Below, in pieces: positions 30,036 to 42,332 of a DNA stretch of 64,000 bases; position 1 is the first letter of the stretch; every line of letters starts with the position of its first letter. Both the position numbers and the translations under genes were made by a program. The notes beneath the pieces are model-generated. The model was not told the DNA's origin. It was given only the letters and a program-made list of their open reading frames with translations, and searched no databases. This DNA is from Enterobacter ludwigii (GTDB taxonomy: Bacteria; Pseudomonadota; Gammaproteobacteria; Enterobacterales; Enterobacteriaceae). The stretch spans positions 3,286,001 to 3,350,000 of the forward strand of contig CP083824.1 in NCBI GenBank assembly GCA_023023105.1, given 5' to 3'.

Positions 30036-31031
30036 ATGAAACTATTTCGTATTGTTGATCCGTTTACGCTTACCCTGGTTGCTACCGTTTTACTGGCCTC
30101 TTTCTTCCCCGCTCGCGGGGGATTTGTTCCGTTTTTTGAGGGGCTAACGACGGCCGCCATCGCACTGCTGTTCTTTATGCACGGCGCAAAACTCTCCCGC
30201 GAGGCCATTATCGCTGGTGGTAGCCACTGGCGACTACACCTCTGGGTGATGTGCAGCACGTTCATTCTGTTCCCAATACTCGGCGTGCTGTTTGCGTGGT
30301 GGGCTCCGGTTAACGTCGACCCGGCGCTTTACACCGGTTTCCTGTATCTGTGCATTCTGCCAGCCACCGTGCAGTCCGCCATTGCCTTCACCTCGCTGGC
30401 AGGCGGTAACGTCGCGGCCGCAGTCTGTTCGGCGTCGGCATCCAGCCTGTTAGGGATTTTCGTCTCCCCATTGCTGGTGGGTTTGCTGATGAACATGCAC
30501 GGCGCGGAAGGTAACCTTGAGCAGGTGGGTAAAATCTGTCTGCAGCTGCTGCTGCCGTTTGTCCTGGGGCATCTCTCGCGTCCGTGGACGGGCGCGTTTG
30601 TGGCAAAGCACAAAAAATGGATCTCAAAAACCGATCAGTCGTCAATTCTGCTGGTGGTCTATTCCGCTTTCAGTGAAGCGGTGGTAAATGGGATCTGGCA
30701 TAAAGTGGGCGCAGGCTCGCTGCTGTTTATCGTGGTGGTCAGCCTCGTCCTGCTGGCGATTGTAATTGCGGTTAACGTCTTTGTGGCACGCAAGTGCGGC
30801 TTCAATAAAGCGGATGAAATTACGATTGTGTTCTGCGGTTCGAAAAAGAGCCTGGCGAACGGTATCCCGATGGCCAACATTCTGTTCCCGACCTCGGTGA
30901 TTGGGATGATGGTGCTGCCGCTGATGATTTTCCATCAGATCCAGCTTATGGTCTGCGCGGTGCTGGCGCGTCGTTACAAGCGCCAGACTGAAAAACTGGC
31001 GCAGGAAGAGACCCGCGCCGCAAAAGCTTAA
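30036..31031 (+). CDS. yfeH: YfeH, bile acid:sodium symporter-like (BASS) transporter
   Basis: 331 residues, about ten membrane helices, with the family's paired crossing regions: PATVQSAIAFTSLAGGNVAAA and FCGSKKSLANGIPMANILFP. The latter S-K-K-S-L-A-N motif marks the SBF-like/YfeH group (DUF4137). The physiological substrate is unknown. CAGGAG precedes the ATG. The stop codon overlaps that of ypeB on the other strand. It is divergent from its likely regulator yfeR. Confidence 0.92.
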   Translation: MKLFRIVDPFTLTLVATVLLASFFPARGGFVPFFEGLTTAAIALLFFMHGAKLSREAIIAGGSHWRLHLWVMCSTFILFPILGVLFAWWAPVNVDPALYTGFLYLCILPATVQSAIAFTSLAGGNVAAAVCSASASSLLGIFVSPLLVGLLMNMHGAEGNLEQVGKICLQLLLPFVLGHLSRPWTGAFVAKHKKWISKTDQSSILLVVYSAFSEAVVNGIWHKVGAGSLLFIVVVSLVLLAIVIAVNVFVARKCGFNKADEITIVFCGSKKSLANGIPMANILFPTSVIGMMVLPLMIFHQIQLMVCAVLARRYKRQTEKLAQEETRAAKA

Positions 31032-31243
31032 GGGCGTTTCAGGGGCTGAACCAGCTGGGTCAGCCCCTCAGTTTTGATCAGTAACGTGATAGCCATCAAC
31101 TCACCCAGCCGCCCTGCCGGGAATTCATCCTTACGGGCAAACCACAGCAGATACTCTTCCGGCAAATCGATCAGCCTGCGGCCTTTATATTTACCGAACG
31201 GCATCTCGGTGTTGGCGATCTCAACGAGTTGCTCTTTCTCCAC
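31028..31243 (-). CDS. ypeB: YpeB, DUF3820 small protein
   Basis: 71 residues, matching E. coli YpeB in place and family. The core MPFGKYKGRRLIDLPEEYLLWF is the DUF3820 motif, also seen as an accessory in DnaQ-like and other nucleic-acid proteins. It follows ligA with one base between, so it is probably in one transcript with the ligase. Function is unknown; a DNA-related role is suggested by the neighbour only. Confidence 0.92.
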   Translation of the reverse strand: MEKEQLVEIANTEMPFGKYKGRRLIDLPEEYLLWFARKDEFPAGRLGELMAITLLIKTEGLTQLVQPLKRP

Positions 31244-31244
31244 G

Positions 31245-33269
<2,025 letters not shown>

Positions 33270-33274
33270 TCAAT

Positions 33275-33300
33275 GAGAAAAAACCCCCGACATGCGGGGG
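33275..33300 (-). terminator. zipA terminator
   Basis: A G/C stem AACCCCCG/CGGGGGTT followed on the minus strand by a run of T, 30 bases after the zipA stop and upstream of ligA. Confidence 0.75.
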
Positions 33301-33329
33301 TTGAGGAGGAGTCGAAGTAAACGCGACGA

Positions 33330-34298
33330 TTACGCGTTGGCTTCCTTAACTTCGCGGATGCGGTCCTGATACTCGCGCAGCTTCTGCGGGGTCATCATTC
33401 GACGCTGATCGTCGAGCACCACACCACCCACTTCATCAGCGATGTGCTGAGCGGATTGCAGCATCAGCTTAAAGTTCTGCAGTTCGTCACCATAGGACGG
33501 CACCTGCATAAAGATTGTGACACCCGGCGTCACGAAATCACCGGTCATTTCCGGGTCAAAGGTGCCAGGATTGACCATATTGGCCAGGCTGAACAGCGCC
33601 GGGCCGCTACCGTCTGGGCTCAGGTGGCGATGGAAAATATTCATGTCGCCAAACTTGAAGCCTGCCTGCTGAATACTGTTAAGCAGCACGTCACCGTTGA
33701 GATGGCTGCCGTGATGTGCGGCAACGTTCATGATGATCACCGCTTCTTTGCGCTGCGGTTTTTCAACAACCGGTTCTGGCTCGACGACGGGCTCTGGCTC
33801 AACATGCGGGGCCGGAGCGGGCTGCGGCGCAGGCTGCACATGCACAGGCTGCTGCGGTTGTTGTACCGGTTGCACTGGCTGTTGCACAGGTTGCTGTTGA
33901 ACCGGCTGAGGTGCAGCAGGCTGCTGATGGACAGGCTGTTGCGGCGGCTGGCGCACCGGCTCTTCCACAGGCTGCGGCGCTGGCTGGCGCGGCTGTGCGG
34001 AAGCATACGGCGGTTGATACTGGTGCTGCGCAGTACGGGTCGCTTCATGCTCCCCATGAGCCGCGCCGGGGGCAGTATTGACCCGATGAACACGAACTTC
34101 ACCCACGCCGTCGTCGTCGCTTCCATCGATGTCATCTTCACTGTCATCGTCGTCACGACTGGACTTCATGCGCTTCAGTGGGCGATCGCGAAACATCGAG
34201 GAACGCTCTTTACGGCTGGTCCAGAAACCATGTACCAGTAAAGCGATTATGGCGATCGCGCCAACAATGATTAATATCAGACGCAAATCCTGCATCAT
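33330..34298 (-). CDS. zipA: Cell division protein ZipA
   Basis: 322 residues from ATG 34298, giving [20 protein letters not shown] as in E. coli; a longer frame to 34349 is not used. One N-terminal membrane helix, a basic then acidic stretch ([16 protein letters not shown]), then a flexible Pro/Gln-rich linker of about 110 residues with many PVQQP repeats, and a conserved FtsZ-binding domain from [14 protein letters not shown] to the end. It tethers FtsZ to the membrane at the division site. The linker differs greatly in sequence from E. coli, which is usual. Confidence 0.96.
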   Translation of the reverse strand: MMQDLRLILIIVGAIAIIALLVHGFWTSRKERSSMFRDRPLKRMKSSRDDDDSEDDIDGSDDDGVGEVRVHRVNTAPGAAHGEHEATRTAQHQYQPPYASAQPRQPAPQPVEEPVRQPPQQPVHQQPAAPQPVQQQPVQQPVQPVQQPQQPVHVQPAPQPAPAPHVEPEPVVEPEPVVEKPQRKEAVIIMNVAAHHGSHLNGDVLLNSIQQAGFKFGDMNIFHRHLSPDGSGPALFSLANMVNPGTFDPEMTGDFVTPGVTIFMQVPSYGDELQNFKLMLQSAQHIADEVGGVVLDDQRRMMTPQKLREYQDRIREVKEANA

Positions 34299-34528
34299 TA
34301 TATTCTCTGTTGTTCTAACACCTTGCCACCACGGCAAACATTTACTCACTAAGAGTATTTGCCGTTTACGTCAAGTGCAAGTGTGTGCAGAGCATTCACA
34401 GCATAAAGATGAAGGAAATCGTGCTTTTTGCTGGTTTTTCGAACATTTCCTAACTGGTCATTGGTCCGTAAGTGGATAATATAGGCGGGCAATTCCACTG
34501 GTTGTGAAAAAAGGAGTACAGCCTGGTT

Positions 34529-35290
34529 ATGGTTTCAACATCTTCTTCCCCCCCTCGCAGCGGCGTCTGGTATTTTTCTCAGGGCTGGAAACTGGTCTCA
34601 TTGCCGGGTATTCGACGCTTCGTCATCCTGCCTCTGTTGATCAACATTATTCTGATGGGCGGTGCGTTCTGGTGGCTGTTCACAAAGCTGGAAAGCTGGA
34701 TCCCCTCGCTGATGAGCCATGTTCCTGAGTGGCTGCAGTGGCTGAACTACCTGCTCTGGCCGGTTGTGGTCATCTCGGTACTGCTGGTATTCGGTTACTT
34801 CTTTTCAACGATCGCGAACTGGATAGCCGCGCCCTTTAACGGCCTGCTGGCGGAACAGCTGGAGGCACGGCTTACCGGCGCAACGCCACCGGACACAGGC
34901 GTGCTGGGGATCATGAAAGACATTCCACGCATCATGAAGCGCGAGTGGCAGAAATTTGCCTGGTACCTGCCCCGTGCGGTTGTACTGCTTATCCTCTATT
35001 TCGTGCCCGGTATCGGTCAAACGGTGGCTCCGGTGCTGTGGTTCCTGTTTAGCGCATGGATGCTGGCGATCCAGTACTGCGACTATCCGTTCGATAACCA
35101 CAAAGTACCGTTTAAAGCGATGCGCACGGCCCTGCGCACCCAGAAGGTTGCCAATATGCAATTTGGCGCACTGACCAGCCTGTTCACGATGATTCCGTTC
35201 CTCAATCTTTTCATCATGCCCGTTGCGGTGTGTGGCGCGACGGCAATGTGGGTTGACTGCTACCGTGCTAAGCACGCGTTATGGAAGTAA
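34529..35290 (+). CDS. cysZ: CysZ, sulfate transporter
   Basis: 253 residues, as in E. coli. It takes up sulfate independently of the ABC system and feeds cysteine synthesis. Membrane helices are at about 27-50, 72-95, 147-167, 176-192 and 210-230; the signature is [29 protein letters not shown] lies about twelve bases before the ATG, rather far. It precedes cysK, the gene that uses the product, with a hairpin between them. It is divergent from zipA. Confidence 0.95.
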   Translation: MVSTSSSPPRSGVWYFSQGWKLVSLPGIRRFVILPLLINIILMGGAFWWLFTKLESWIPSLMSHVPEWLQWLNYLLWPVVVISVLLVFGYFFSTIANWIAAPFNGLLAEQLEARLTGATPPDTGVLGIMKDIPRIMKREWQKFAWYLPRAVVLLILYFVPGIGQTVAPVLWFLFSAWMLAIQYCDYPFDNHKVPFKAMRTALRTQKVANMQFGALTSLFTMIPFLNLFIMPVAVCGATAMWVDCYRAKHALWK

Positions 35291-35307
35291 TGCAAAAATG
35301 TGTAAAC

Positions 35308-35331
35308 AAGGGGTGGCTTATGCCGCCCCTT
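35308..35331 (+). terminator. possible cysZ terminator
   Basis: A 10-bp stem AAGGGGTGGC/GCCGCCCCTT with one G:T pair and a weak T run, 18 bases after cysZ. Confidence 0.5.
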
Positions 35332-35344
35332 ATTCCATACTGAT

Positions 35345-35420
35345 CCCCATTATTTCCTTGCAGTATATAGATATGCGAATTCCTTACTTCCCCCTACCTG
35401 CTCAACAGGTATGCTGGGAC
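35345..35420 (+). promoter_or_regulatory. cysK promoter region with likely CysB sites
   Basis: TATGCT at 35410-35415 fits a -10. Its -35 region (35387-35392) is poor, as expected for a CysB-activated promoter, and the A/T-rich stretch 35350-35385 fits the place of CysB sites in E. coli cysK. The 5' leader ends in TTAAGGACAGG before the ATG. Confidence 0.6.
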
Positions 35421-35453
35421 GGTATCCCAATTTCATACAGTTAAGGACAGGCC

Positions 35454-36425
35454 ATGAGTAAGATTTATGAAGACAACTCGCTGACTATCGGTCATACGCC
35501 CCTGGTTCGACTGAACCGTATCGGTAATGGACGCATTCTGGCGAAGGTCGAATCACGTAACCCGAGCTTCAGCGTAAAATGCCGTATTGGTGCAAACATG
35601 ATTTGGGATGCTGAAAAACGTGGCGTACTGAAACCAGGCGTTGAGCTGGTGGAACCAACCAGCGGCAACACCGGTATTGCCCTGGCCTATGTTGCTGCAG
35701 CGCGTGGCTACAAACTGACGCTGACCATGCCAGAAACCATGAGTATCGAACGTCGCAAGCTGCTCAAAGCGCTGGGGGCAAACCTGGTACTGACCGAAGG
35801 CGCGAAAGGCATGAAAGGTGCCATTCAGAAAGCCGAAGAGATTGTTGCCAGCGATCCGGCGAAATATCTGCTGCTGCAGCAGTTCAGCAACCCGGCAAAC
35901 CCGGAAATTCATGAAAAAACCACCGGCCCGGAAATCTGGGAAGATACCGACGGTCAGGTTGACGTGTTTATCTCCGGCGTGGGTACCGGCGGTACGCTGA
36001 CTGGTGTGTCACGCTATATTAAAGGCACGAAAGGTAAAAAAGATCTGATTACTGTTGCCGTTGAACCGACCGACTCACCGGTTATCACTCAGGCACTGGC
36101 AGGTGAAGAGCTCAAGCCAGGCCCACATAAAATTCAGGGCATTGGTGCCGGCTTCATTCCAGGTAACCTGGACCTGAAGCTGATCGATAAAGTGGTCACC
36201 ATCACTAACGAAGAAGCCATCTCTACCGCGCGTCGTTTGATGGATGAAGAAGGCATTCTGGCGGGTATCTCTTCCGGTGCGGCTGTTGCGGCAGCGCTCA
36301 AACTTCAGGAAGACGAAGCCTTTACCAATAAGAATATTGTGGTTATCCTTCCATCCTCGGGTGAGCGTTACTTAAGCACTGCACTGTTTGCCGATCTCTT
36401 CACTGAGAAAGAACTGCAACAGTGA
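35454..36425 (+). CDS. cysK: Cysteine synthase A (O-acetylserine sulfhydrylase)
   Basis: 323 residues. PLP-bound Lys42 lies in [14 protein letters not shown], the substrate loop is [13 protein letters not shown] (residues about 68-80), and the phosphate-binding loop is [17 protein letters not shown]. It joins sulfide to O-acetylserine to make cysteine, partly in complex with CysE. AAGGA precedes the ATG. It also serves as the activator of some CdiA toxins in other strains. A terminator separates it from ptsH. Confidence 0.97.
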   Translation: MSKIYEDNSLTIGHTPLVRLNRIGNGRILAKVESRNPSFSVKCRIGANMIWDAEKRGVLKPGVELVEPTSGNTGIALAYVAAARGYKLTLTMPETMSIERRKLLKALGANLVLTEGAKGMKGAIQKAEEIVASDPAKYLLLQQFSNPANPEIHEKTTGPEIWEDTDGQVDVFISGVGTGGTLTGVSRYIKGTKGKKDLITVAVEPTDSPVITQALAGEELKPGPHKIQGIGAGFIPGNLDLKLIDKVVTITNEEAISTARRLMDEEGILAGISSGAAVAAALKLQEDEAFTNKNIVVILPSSGERYLSTALFADLFTEKELQQ

Positions 36426-36447
36426 TGCCAGCATGTTAAAAACGCGT

Positions 36448-36475
36448 AAAAAAGCACCTTTTCGGGTGCTTTTTT
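36448..36475 (+). terminator. cysK terminator
   Basis: Stem AAAAAAGCACC/GGTGCTTTTTT with a six-base loop and a T run. Confidence 0.9.
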
Positions 36476-36557
36476 GTGGCCTGCTTCAAAGTTTTACCCC
36501 TCCTGGCATTGATTCACCCCGTTGGGTCTGGTATTTAAACCAGCAATTATTTTGATG

Positions 36558-36702
36558 CGTGAAATTAATCAGTGAATGAAATAGCCTTGCTGAATCGATT
36601 TTATGATTTGGTTCAAGTCTTGCTTTCGCTGCATAATGTTTAATGACGATCGAAACGTCAGCGCTAACAATACAGGCTAAAGTTCAGTCGCCAGGCTAGA
36701 CT
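36558..36702 (+). promoter_or_regulatory. ptsHI-crr promoter region with CRP sites
   Basis: Two CRP-like sites can be seen: CGTGA-AATTAA-TCAGT (36558-36573) and TATGA-TTTGGT-TCAAG (36602-36617). A -10 CATAAT (36632-36637) with TTGGTT as -35 fits the upstream CRP-dependent promoter. TAGACT (36697-36702) fits the -10 of the downstream promoter known in E. coli. Confidence 0.65.
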
Positions 36703-36742
36703 TTAGTTCCACAACACTAAACCTATAAGTTGGGGAAATACA

Positions 36743-37000
36743 ATGTTCCAGCAAGAAGTTACCATTACCGCTCCGAACGGTCTGCACACCCGCCCTGCTG
36801 CTCAGTTTGTTAAAGAAGCGAAAGGCTTCACTTCTGAAATCACTGTGACTTCCAACGGCAAAAGCGCTAGCGCAAAAAGCCTGTTCAAACTGCAGACTCT
36901 GGGCCTGACTCAGGGCACTGTTGTCACCATCTCTGCAGAAGGTGAAGACGAGCAGAAAGCAGTTGAGCATCTGGTAAAACTGATGGCTGAGCTCGAGTAA
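36743..37000 (+). CDS. ptsH: HPr, phosphocarrier protein of the PTS
   Basis: 85 residues, identical in plan to E. coli HPr. His15 in [12 protein letters not shown] is the phosphorylation site and Ser46 lies in [11 protein letters not shown]. It passes phosphate from enzyme I to the sugar-specific EIIA proteins. GGGGAAA precedes the ATG. First gene of ptsH-ptsI-crr, with 44 bases to ptsI. Confidence 0.98.
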
Positions 37001-37044
37001 GTTTCCGGGTTCTTTTAAATATCAGTCACAAGTAAGGTAGGGTT

Positions 37045-38772
37045 ATGATTTCAGGCATTTTAGCATCCCCGGGTATCGCTTTCGGCAAAGCACTGCTGCT
37101 GAAAGAAGACGAGATCGTCATTGACCGGAAAAAAATTTCTGCCGACAAGGTTGATCAGGAAGTTGAACGTTTTCTGAGCGGTCGTGCCAAGGCATCTGCG
37201 CAACTGGAAGCAATCAAAACTAAAGCTGGCGAAACTTTCGGTGAAGAAAAAGAAGCCATCTTCGAAGGGCACATCATGCTGCTCGAAGATGAGGAGCTGG
37301 AGCAGGAAATCATAGCCCTGATTAAAGATAAAGGCATGACAGCCGATGCGGCTGCACATGAAGTTATCGAAGGTCAGGCGACTGCCCTGGAAGAACTGGA
37401 TGACGAATACCTGAAAGAGCGTGCGGCTGACGTACGTGACATCGGTAAGCGCCTGCTGCGCAACATCCTGGGTCTGGCCATCATCGATCTGAGCGCAATT
37501 CAGGATGAAGTTATTCTGGTTGCTGCCGACCTGACCCCGTCAGAAACCGCTCAGTTGAACCTGAAAAAGGTTCTCGGTTTCATCACCGACGCAGGCGGCC
37601 GTACTTCCCACACCTCAATCATGGCGCGTTCTCTGGAACTGCCAGCCATCGTGGGCACCGGTAGCGTCACCTCTCAGGTGAATAACGGCGACTATCTGAT
37701 TCTGGATGCCGTAAACAATCTGGTTTACGTCAACCCAACGAATGAAGAGATCGAAAAACTGCGCGCGGTTCAGGAGCAAGTTGCGACTGAAAAAGCGGAA
37801 CTCGCTAAGCTGAAAGACCTGCCAGCAATCACCCTGGACGGTCATCAGGTAGAAGTGTGCGCAAACATCGGTACCGTACGTGACGTGGATGGCGCTGAGC
37901 GCAACGGTGCGGAAGGTGTCGGTCTCTATCGTACAGAATTCCTGTTCATGGACCGTGACGCGCTGCCTACTGAAGAAGAGCAGTTTGCTGCATACAAAGC
38001 CGTGGCTGAAGCCTGTGGCTCTCAGGCGGTTATCGTCCGTACCATGGACATCGGTGGCGACAAAGAGCTGCCGTACATGAACTTCCCGAAAGAAGAGAAC
38101 CCGTTCCTGGGCTGGCGTGCAGTACGTATCGCGATGGATCGTAAAGAGATCCTGCGCGATCAGGTACGTGCTATCCTGCGTGCGTCTGCTTTCGGTAAAC
38201 TGCGCATCATGTTCCCGATGATCATCTCTGTTGAAGAAGTGCGTGCACTGAAGAAAGAGATCGAAATCTACAAACAGGAATTGCGTGACGAAGGTAAAGC
38301 ATTTGACGAGTCAATCGAGATCGGCGTGATGGTGGAAACACCGGCTGCGGCGACAATTGCGCGTCATTTAGCCAAAGAAGTTGATTTCTTTAGTATCGGT
38401 ACCAATGATTTAACGCAGTACACCCTGGCAGTTGACCGTGGTAATGATATGATTTCACATCTCTACCAGCCAATGTCACCGTCCGTACTGACGCTTATTA
38501 AGCAAGTTATTGATGCTTCTCATGCAGAAGGTAAATGGACTGGCATGTGTGGTGAGCTTGCAGGCGACGAACGTGCTACACTTCTGTTGCTGGGTATGGG
38601 TCTGGACGAATTCTCTATGAGCGCCATTTCCATCCCGCGCATTAAGAAGATTATCCGTAACACGAACTTCGAAGATGCGAAGGTGTTAGCAGAGCAGGCT
38701 CTTGCTCAACCGACAACGGACGAGTTAATGACGCTGGTTAACAAGTTCATTGAAGAAAAAACAATCTGCTAA
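37045..38772 (+). CDS. ptsI: PTS enzyme I
   Basis: 575 residues. It takes phosphate from phosphoenolpyruvate on His189 ([21 protein letters not shown]) and hands it to HPr. The PEP-binding domain has [29 protein letters not shown], and the active-site Cys in [15 protein letters not shown] ribosome site AAGTAAGG is found before the ATG. The PEP:pyruvate ratio it reports links to ypdAB and alaC elsewhere in the window only in a general sense. Confidence 0.98.
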   Translation: MISGILASPGIAFGKALLLKEDEIVIDRKKISADKVDQEVERFLSGRAKASAQLEAIKTKAGETFGEEKEAIFEGHIMLLEDEELEQEIIALIKDKGMTADAAAHEVIEGQATALEELDDEYLKERAADVRDIGKRLLRNILGLAIIDLSAIQDEVILVAADLTPSETAQLNLKKVLGFITDAGGRTSHTSIMARSLELPAIVGTGSVTSQVNNGDYLILDAVNNLVYVNPTNEEIEKLRAVQEQVATEKAELAKLKDLPAITLDGHQVEVCANIGTVRDVDGAERNGAEGVGLYRTEFLFMDRDALPTEEEQFAAYKAVAEACGSQAVIVRTMDIGGDKELPYMNFPKEENPFLGWRAVRIAMDRKEILRDQVRAILRASAFGKLRIMFPMIISVEEVRALKKEIEIYKQELRDEGKAFDESIEIGVMVETPAAATIARHLAKEVDFFSIGTNDLTQYTLAVDRGNDMISHLYQPMSPSVLTLIKQVIDASHAEGKWTGMCGELAGDERATLLLLGMGLDEFSMSAISIPRIKKIIRNTNFEDAKVLAEQALAQPTTDELMTLVNKFIEEKTIC

Positions 38773-38812
38773 TCCACGAGATGCGGCCCAATTTACTGCT
38801 TAGGAGAAGATC

Positions 38813-39322
38813 ATGGGTTTGTTCGATAAACTGAAATCTCTGGTTTCTGATGATAAGAAAGACTCCGGAACTATTGAGATTGTTGCTCCGCTCTCCGGCG
38901 AGATCGTCAACATCGAAGACGTGCCGGATGTAGTGTTTGCTGAGAAAATCGTTGGTGATGGCATTGCTATCAAACCAACTGGCAACAAAATGGTTGCTCC
39001 AGTTGACGGCACCATCGGTAAAATTTTTGAAACCAACCATGCGTTCTCTATCGAATCTGATAGCGGTATCGAACTGTTCGTTCACTTCGGTATCGACACC
39101 GTTGAACTGAAAGGCGAAGGCTTCAAACGTATCGCGGAAGAAGGCCAGCGTGTTAAAGTTGGCGACCCAGTGATTGAATTCGATCTGCCACTGCTGGAAG
39201 AAAAAGCCAAGTCTACCCTGACTCCGGTTGTTATCTCCAACATGGACGAAATCAAAGAACTGATCAAACTGTCTGGCAGCGTCACCGTGGGTGAAACCCC
39301 GGTTATCCGCATCAAGAAGTAA
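38813..39322 (+). CDS. crr: EIIA-Glc (Crr), glucose-specific phosphocarrier and regulator
   Basis: 169 residues. The phosphorylated His91 (counting Met1) lies in [14 protein letters not shown] and the partner His76 in [13 protein letters not shown]. The short amphipathic N-terminus [15 protein letters not shown] attaches to the membrane. It passes phosphate to PtsG and, depending on its state, activates adenylate cyclase or blocks non-PTS permeases and GlpK. TAGGAG precedes the ATG. Last gene of the operon. Confidence 0.98.
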   Translation: MGLFDKLKSLVSDDKKDSGTIEIVAPLSGEIVNIEDVPDVVFAEKIVGDGIAIKPTGNKMVAPVDGTIGKIFETNHAFSIESDSGIELFVHFGIDTVELKGEGFKRIAEEGQRVKVGDPVIEFDLPLLEEKAKSTLTPVVISNMDEIKELIKLSGSVTVGETPVIRIKK

Positions 39323-39336
39323 TTCTTGCCGCACAG

Positions 39337-39364
39337 AAAAATGGCGCCTTCGGGCGCCATTTTT
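39337..39364. terminator. bidirectional terminator between crr and pdxK
   Basis: A 12-bp perfect stem AAAAATGGCGCC/GGCGCCATTTTT with the stable loop TTCG. Confidence 0.95.
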
Positions 39365-39366
39365 GT

Positions 39367-40203
39367 TTATGCGGGCAGGATAAGCTCGTCGTAACCTTTC
39401 GACTGCGTGTAAATCATCACATCCGTCACCCGATCGCCGGCCATGCGAATGGCATCGGCAACGGTTTTGCCCTCAACAATTCCGCTTACCAGCTCTGAAC
39501 AAAACAGATCGCCCGTCCCTTTCAGGTCCGTTTCAACACGCGGGTGTGCGCTGACGGTCACGCCTTCCTTCGTCACCAGCACCACGTGAATGTTTTGCGG
39601 GTCGTCAGCGACCGGCGCACTGGTAATCGCCACCCATTTCAGGCTGTCGGAGAGCAACCCCTGTGCCGCCGCGATGGCGCTTTCTGGCGTACGGCACGGC
39701 TTGCCGCTTAACACTTCCAGCTCATAGACGTTTGGTGTAATCCCCTGCGCCAGCGGCAGCAGGTGTTCCCGATACGCTTGCGGGATCTCGGGCTTCACGT
39801 ACATCCCGCTGTCGATATCGCCGATGACCGGGTCGACCAGCACCAGCAGGTCCGGGTGCCGTACTTTGATGACCCTGAGCCATTGTCCGAGCAATTTAAT
39901 CTGGCTGGCGCTACCCATATAGCCGGTAGTCACCGCCTTCAGCTCACGCAGGATCTCACGCTCTTCCAGCGCTTTCAGATAACCGCTGAACCACTCATCC
40001 GGGATCACGCCGCCGTAGAAGGTGTCATAGTGTGGCGTGTTGCTAAACAGCACCGTCGGTACGGCGGTGACGTTCAGCCTGTGGGTACGAATATTTGGCA
40101 CCGCAATACTGTTCCCCACGCTGCCGTACACCACCTGCGACTGCACCGCGACAATATCGGTTTGTTGCGCCCGGGTGTTATCCCGGAAAAGAATCATCTC
40201 CAT
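39367..40203 (-). CDS. pdxK: Pyridoxine/pyridoxal/hydroxymethylpyrimidine kinase PdxK
   Basis: 278 residues, slightly shorter than the 283 of E. coli. It is a ribokinase-fold vitamin B6 salvage kinase: [20 protein letters not shown] near the start, [25 protein letters not shown], and the catalytic base in [14 protein letters not shown]. It starts only five bases after the cysM stop, unlike E. coli, where yfeK and yfeS lie between, so here it is very likely read as the last gene of cysPUWAM. Notably CysK and CysM both need PLP. Confidence 0.95.
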   Translation of the reverse strand: MEMILFRDNTRAQQTDIVAVQSQVVYGSVGNSIAVPNIRTHRLNVTAVPTVLFSNTPHYDTFYGGVIPDEWFSGYLKALEEREILRELKAVTTGYMGSASQIKLLGQWLRVIKVRHPDLLVLVDPVIGDIDSGMYVKPEIPQAYREHLLPLAQGITPNVYELEVLSGKPCRTPESAIAAAQGLLSDSLKWVAITSAPVADDPQNIHVVLVTKEGVTVSAHPRVETDLKGTGDLFCSELVSGIVEGKTVADAIRMAGDRVTDVMIYTQSKGYDELILPA

Positions 40204-40208
40204 GATGC

Positions 40209-41120
40209 TTAAATCCCTGCCCCCTGCGAATAACTCTCTTCACCAAAGACGCCGGTAGACAGATAACGATCGCCGCGATCGCAGATTATTGCCACGACCA
40301 CTGCACCCGGGTTTGCCTTTGCAACCCGAATCGCACCCGCTACCGCGCCGCCCGAACTGACGCCACAGAAGATACCTTCACGGACGGCCAGCTCGCGCAT
40401 GGTATTTTCCGCCTCGCGCTGATGAATATCCAGCACCTGGTCCACAAGCTGCGCATTAAAGATCCCGGGCATGTATTCCGCAGGCCAGCGGCGAATGCCC
40501 GGAATGCTGCTCCCCTCTTCCGGCTGCAGACCAACGATAGTGACGGCTTTTTCCTGCTCGCGCAGAAAACGCGATACGCCGGTAATGGTGCCCGTGGTGC
40601 CCATGCTGGAGACAAAATGGGTGATCCGTCCTTCAGTTTGCTGCCAGATTTCCGGGCCGGTGGTGGTGTAGTGCGCGTACGGGTTATCCGGGTTGTTGAA
40701 CTGATCGAGCAACTTGCCTTCACCGCGTTCAGCCATCTCCAGCGCTAAGTCACGCGCCCCTTCCATCCCCTGCTCTTTGGTCACCAGAATCAGTTCCGCA
40801 CCGTAAGCTCGCATGGCGGCGCGGCGCTCCTGACTCATATTGTCCGGCATCAGCAGCTTCATGCGGTAGCCTTTCAGCGCCGCAATCATTGCCAGCGCGA
40901 TACCGGTGTTGCCGCTGGTTGCCTCAATCAGCACGTCACCGGGCTTAATTTCTCCGCGTTTTTCGGCCTGGACAATCATCGACAGCGCCGCGCGGTCTTT
41001 CACCGATCCCGCCGGGTTATTGCCTTCGAGTTTGACCCAGATTTCGCTGCCGTTGGCACACCCCATACGCTGAAGCTTGACCAGAGGGGTGTTGCCGATG
41101 GTGTGTTCGAGTGTATTCAC
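40209..41120 (-). CDS. cysM: Cysteine synthase B
   Basis: 303 residues, as in E. coli. PLP-bound Lys41 is in [14 protein letters not shown], the substrate loop [14 protein letters not shown], and the phosphate loop [16 protein letters not shown]. Unlike CysK it can use thiosulfate, giving S-sulfocysteine, which fits the thiosulfate-binding CysP at the head of its operon. A REP pair of 76 bases lies between cysA and cysM. Confidence 0.97.
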   Translation of the reverse strand: MNTLEHTIGNTPLVKLQRMGCANGSEIWVKLEGNNPAGSVKDRAALSMIVQAEKRGEIKPGDVLIEATSGNTGIALAMIAALKGYRMKLLMPDNMSQERRAAMRAYGAELILVTKEQGMEGARDLALEMAERGEGKLLDQFNNPDNPYAHYTTTGPEIWQQTEGRITHFVSSMGTTGTITGVSRFLREQEKAVTIVGLQPEEGSSIPGIRRWPAEYMPGIFNAQLVDQVLDIHQREAENTMRELAVREGIFCGVSSGGAVAGAIRVAKANPGAVVVAIICDRGDRYLSTGVFGEESYSQGAGI

Positions 41121-41140
41121 GATTTTTACTCAATAAAAAA

Positions 41141-41216
41141 GCCGGGGGCGCGCAGCGATCCCGGCCTACAAGACACAGTGATAACTGTAGGCCCGGTCAG
41201 CACAGCGCCACCGGGC
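41141..41216. repeat. REP pair (BIME) between cysA and cysM
   Basis: Two inverted REP-like units, GCCGGGGGCGCGCAGCGATC followed by CCGGCCTACA, then TGTAGGCCCGG and GCGCCACCGGGC. Such elements stabilise upstream mRNA ends and bind DNA gyrase or IHF; here they may lower cysM-pdxK expression relative to the transporter genes. Confidence 0.8.
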
Positions 41217-41237
41217 GATAAACATCCTACTAACCTA

Positions 41238-42332
41238 TCAGGCTGACTCCGCCAGAGCAATATCCTCGCGCGTCTCAATACGTTCCTTCCCGTGATAAAT
41301 ACGCGCATGCTGCAGACCGACAAACAGGCGTTCTCCCCGGTGCGGTGGCTCCTCATCGCGCATGACCACGGTCAGCGGCTCGGTATACCAGCCCAGCGGT
41401 TGTACCACCAGTTGGGTGTAGTGCCCTTTAGGGCTCGCTTCCAGCACCTGCACCGGCAGCGGTGAGTCAAGGCTGGTGCGACGGCTCACATCCACTTCCC
41501 ACGGACGCAGGAACAGGTCGACCGGCCCCTGATGCGCAGAGGTATATCCCAGCGGCCAGCGGTGCGCGCCCACGTGGAACTGACCGCCGCGAATGGTACC
41601 CTGAAGACGGTTTACCTCGCCCATAAACTCCAGCACGAAGCGGGTCGCCGGTTCACGCCAGAGCTGCTCCGGCTCGTCAACCTGCTCAATATTACCCTGG
41701 CTCATGACCACCACACGGTCCGCGACTTCCATCGCCTCTTCCTGATCGTGGGTCACGAAGACGCTGGTAAATTTAAGCTCTTCATGAAGCTGACGCAGCC
41801 AGCGACGCAGCTCTTTTCGCACCTGCGCATCCAGCGCACCGAACGGCTCATCCAACAGAAGAATTTGCGGCTCAACGGCCAGCGCACGTGCCAGTGCAAC
41901 GCGCTGCTTCTGACCACCGGACAGCTGGGCCGGGAAACGGTCCGCAAGATGGGCCAACTGCACCATCTCCAGCAGTTTGGTCACTTTCGCTTTAATGGTT
42001 GCCGCATCCGGGCGCTCGCGACGCGGCAGCACGGTCAGGCCAAATGCGATGTTATCGAATACGGTCATGTGGCGGAACAACGCGTAGTGCTGGAATACAA
42101 ACCCCACCTTACGGTCGCGGGCGTGCAGGCGGCTCACGTCGGTACCGTGGAAGCGGATATGCCCGCTGGTCTGATGCTCAAGCCCGGCGATAATACGCAG
42201 CAGTGTCGTTTTACCTGAGCCAGACGGCCCCAGCAGCGCCACCATTTGTCCGGAAGGGATATCCAGCGAGATATCATTCAGCACCTGGGTGCGACCAAAA
42301 GACTTCTTAATATTGGCAATCTCAATGCTCAT
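41238..42332 (-). CDS. cysA: CysA, sulfate/thiosulfate ABC transporter ATPase
   Basis: 364 residues. Walker [13 protein letters not shown] (residues about 34-45), Q-loop [13 protein letters not shown], signature [15 protein letters not shown], Walker [14 protein letters not shown]-loop [14 protein letters not shown]. The C-terminal TOBE-type extension (residues about 240-364) is regulatory. It powers CysU/CysW. The start overlaps the end of cysW by 11 bases, a sign of translational coupling. Confidence 0.97.
   Translation of the reverse strand: MSIEIANIKKSFGRTQVLNDISLDIPSGQMVALLGPSGSGKTTLLRIIAGLEHQTSGHIRFHGTDVSRLHARDRKVGFVFQHYALFRHMTVFDNIAFGLTVLPRRERPDAATIKAKVTKLLEMVQLAHLADRFPAQLSGGQKQRVALARALAVEPQILLLDEPFGALDAQVRKELRRWLRQLHEELKFTSVFVTHDQEEAMEVADRVVVMSQGNIEQVDEPEQLWREPATRFVLEFMGEVNRLQGTIRGGQFHVGAHRWPLGYTSAHQGPVDLFLRPWEVDVSRRTSLDSPLPVQVLEASPKGHYTQLVVQPLGWYTEPLTVVMRDEEPPHRGERLFVGLQHARIYHGKERIETREDIALAESA

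Noticed and set aside
33444..34241. Plus-strand frame of 265 codons over zipA
   Set aside because: An antisense shadow of the Pro/Gln-rich linker, giving Arg/Leu repeats; no ribosome site or family match.
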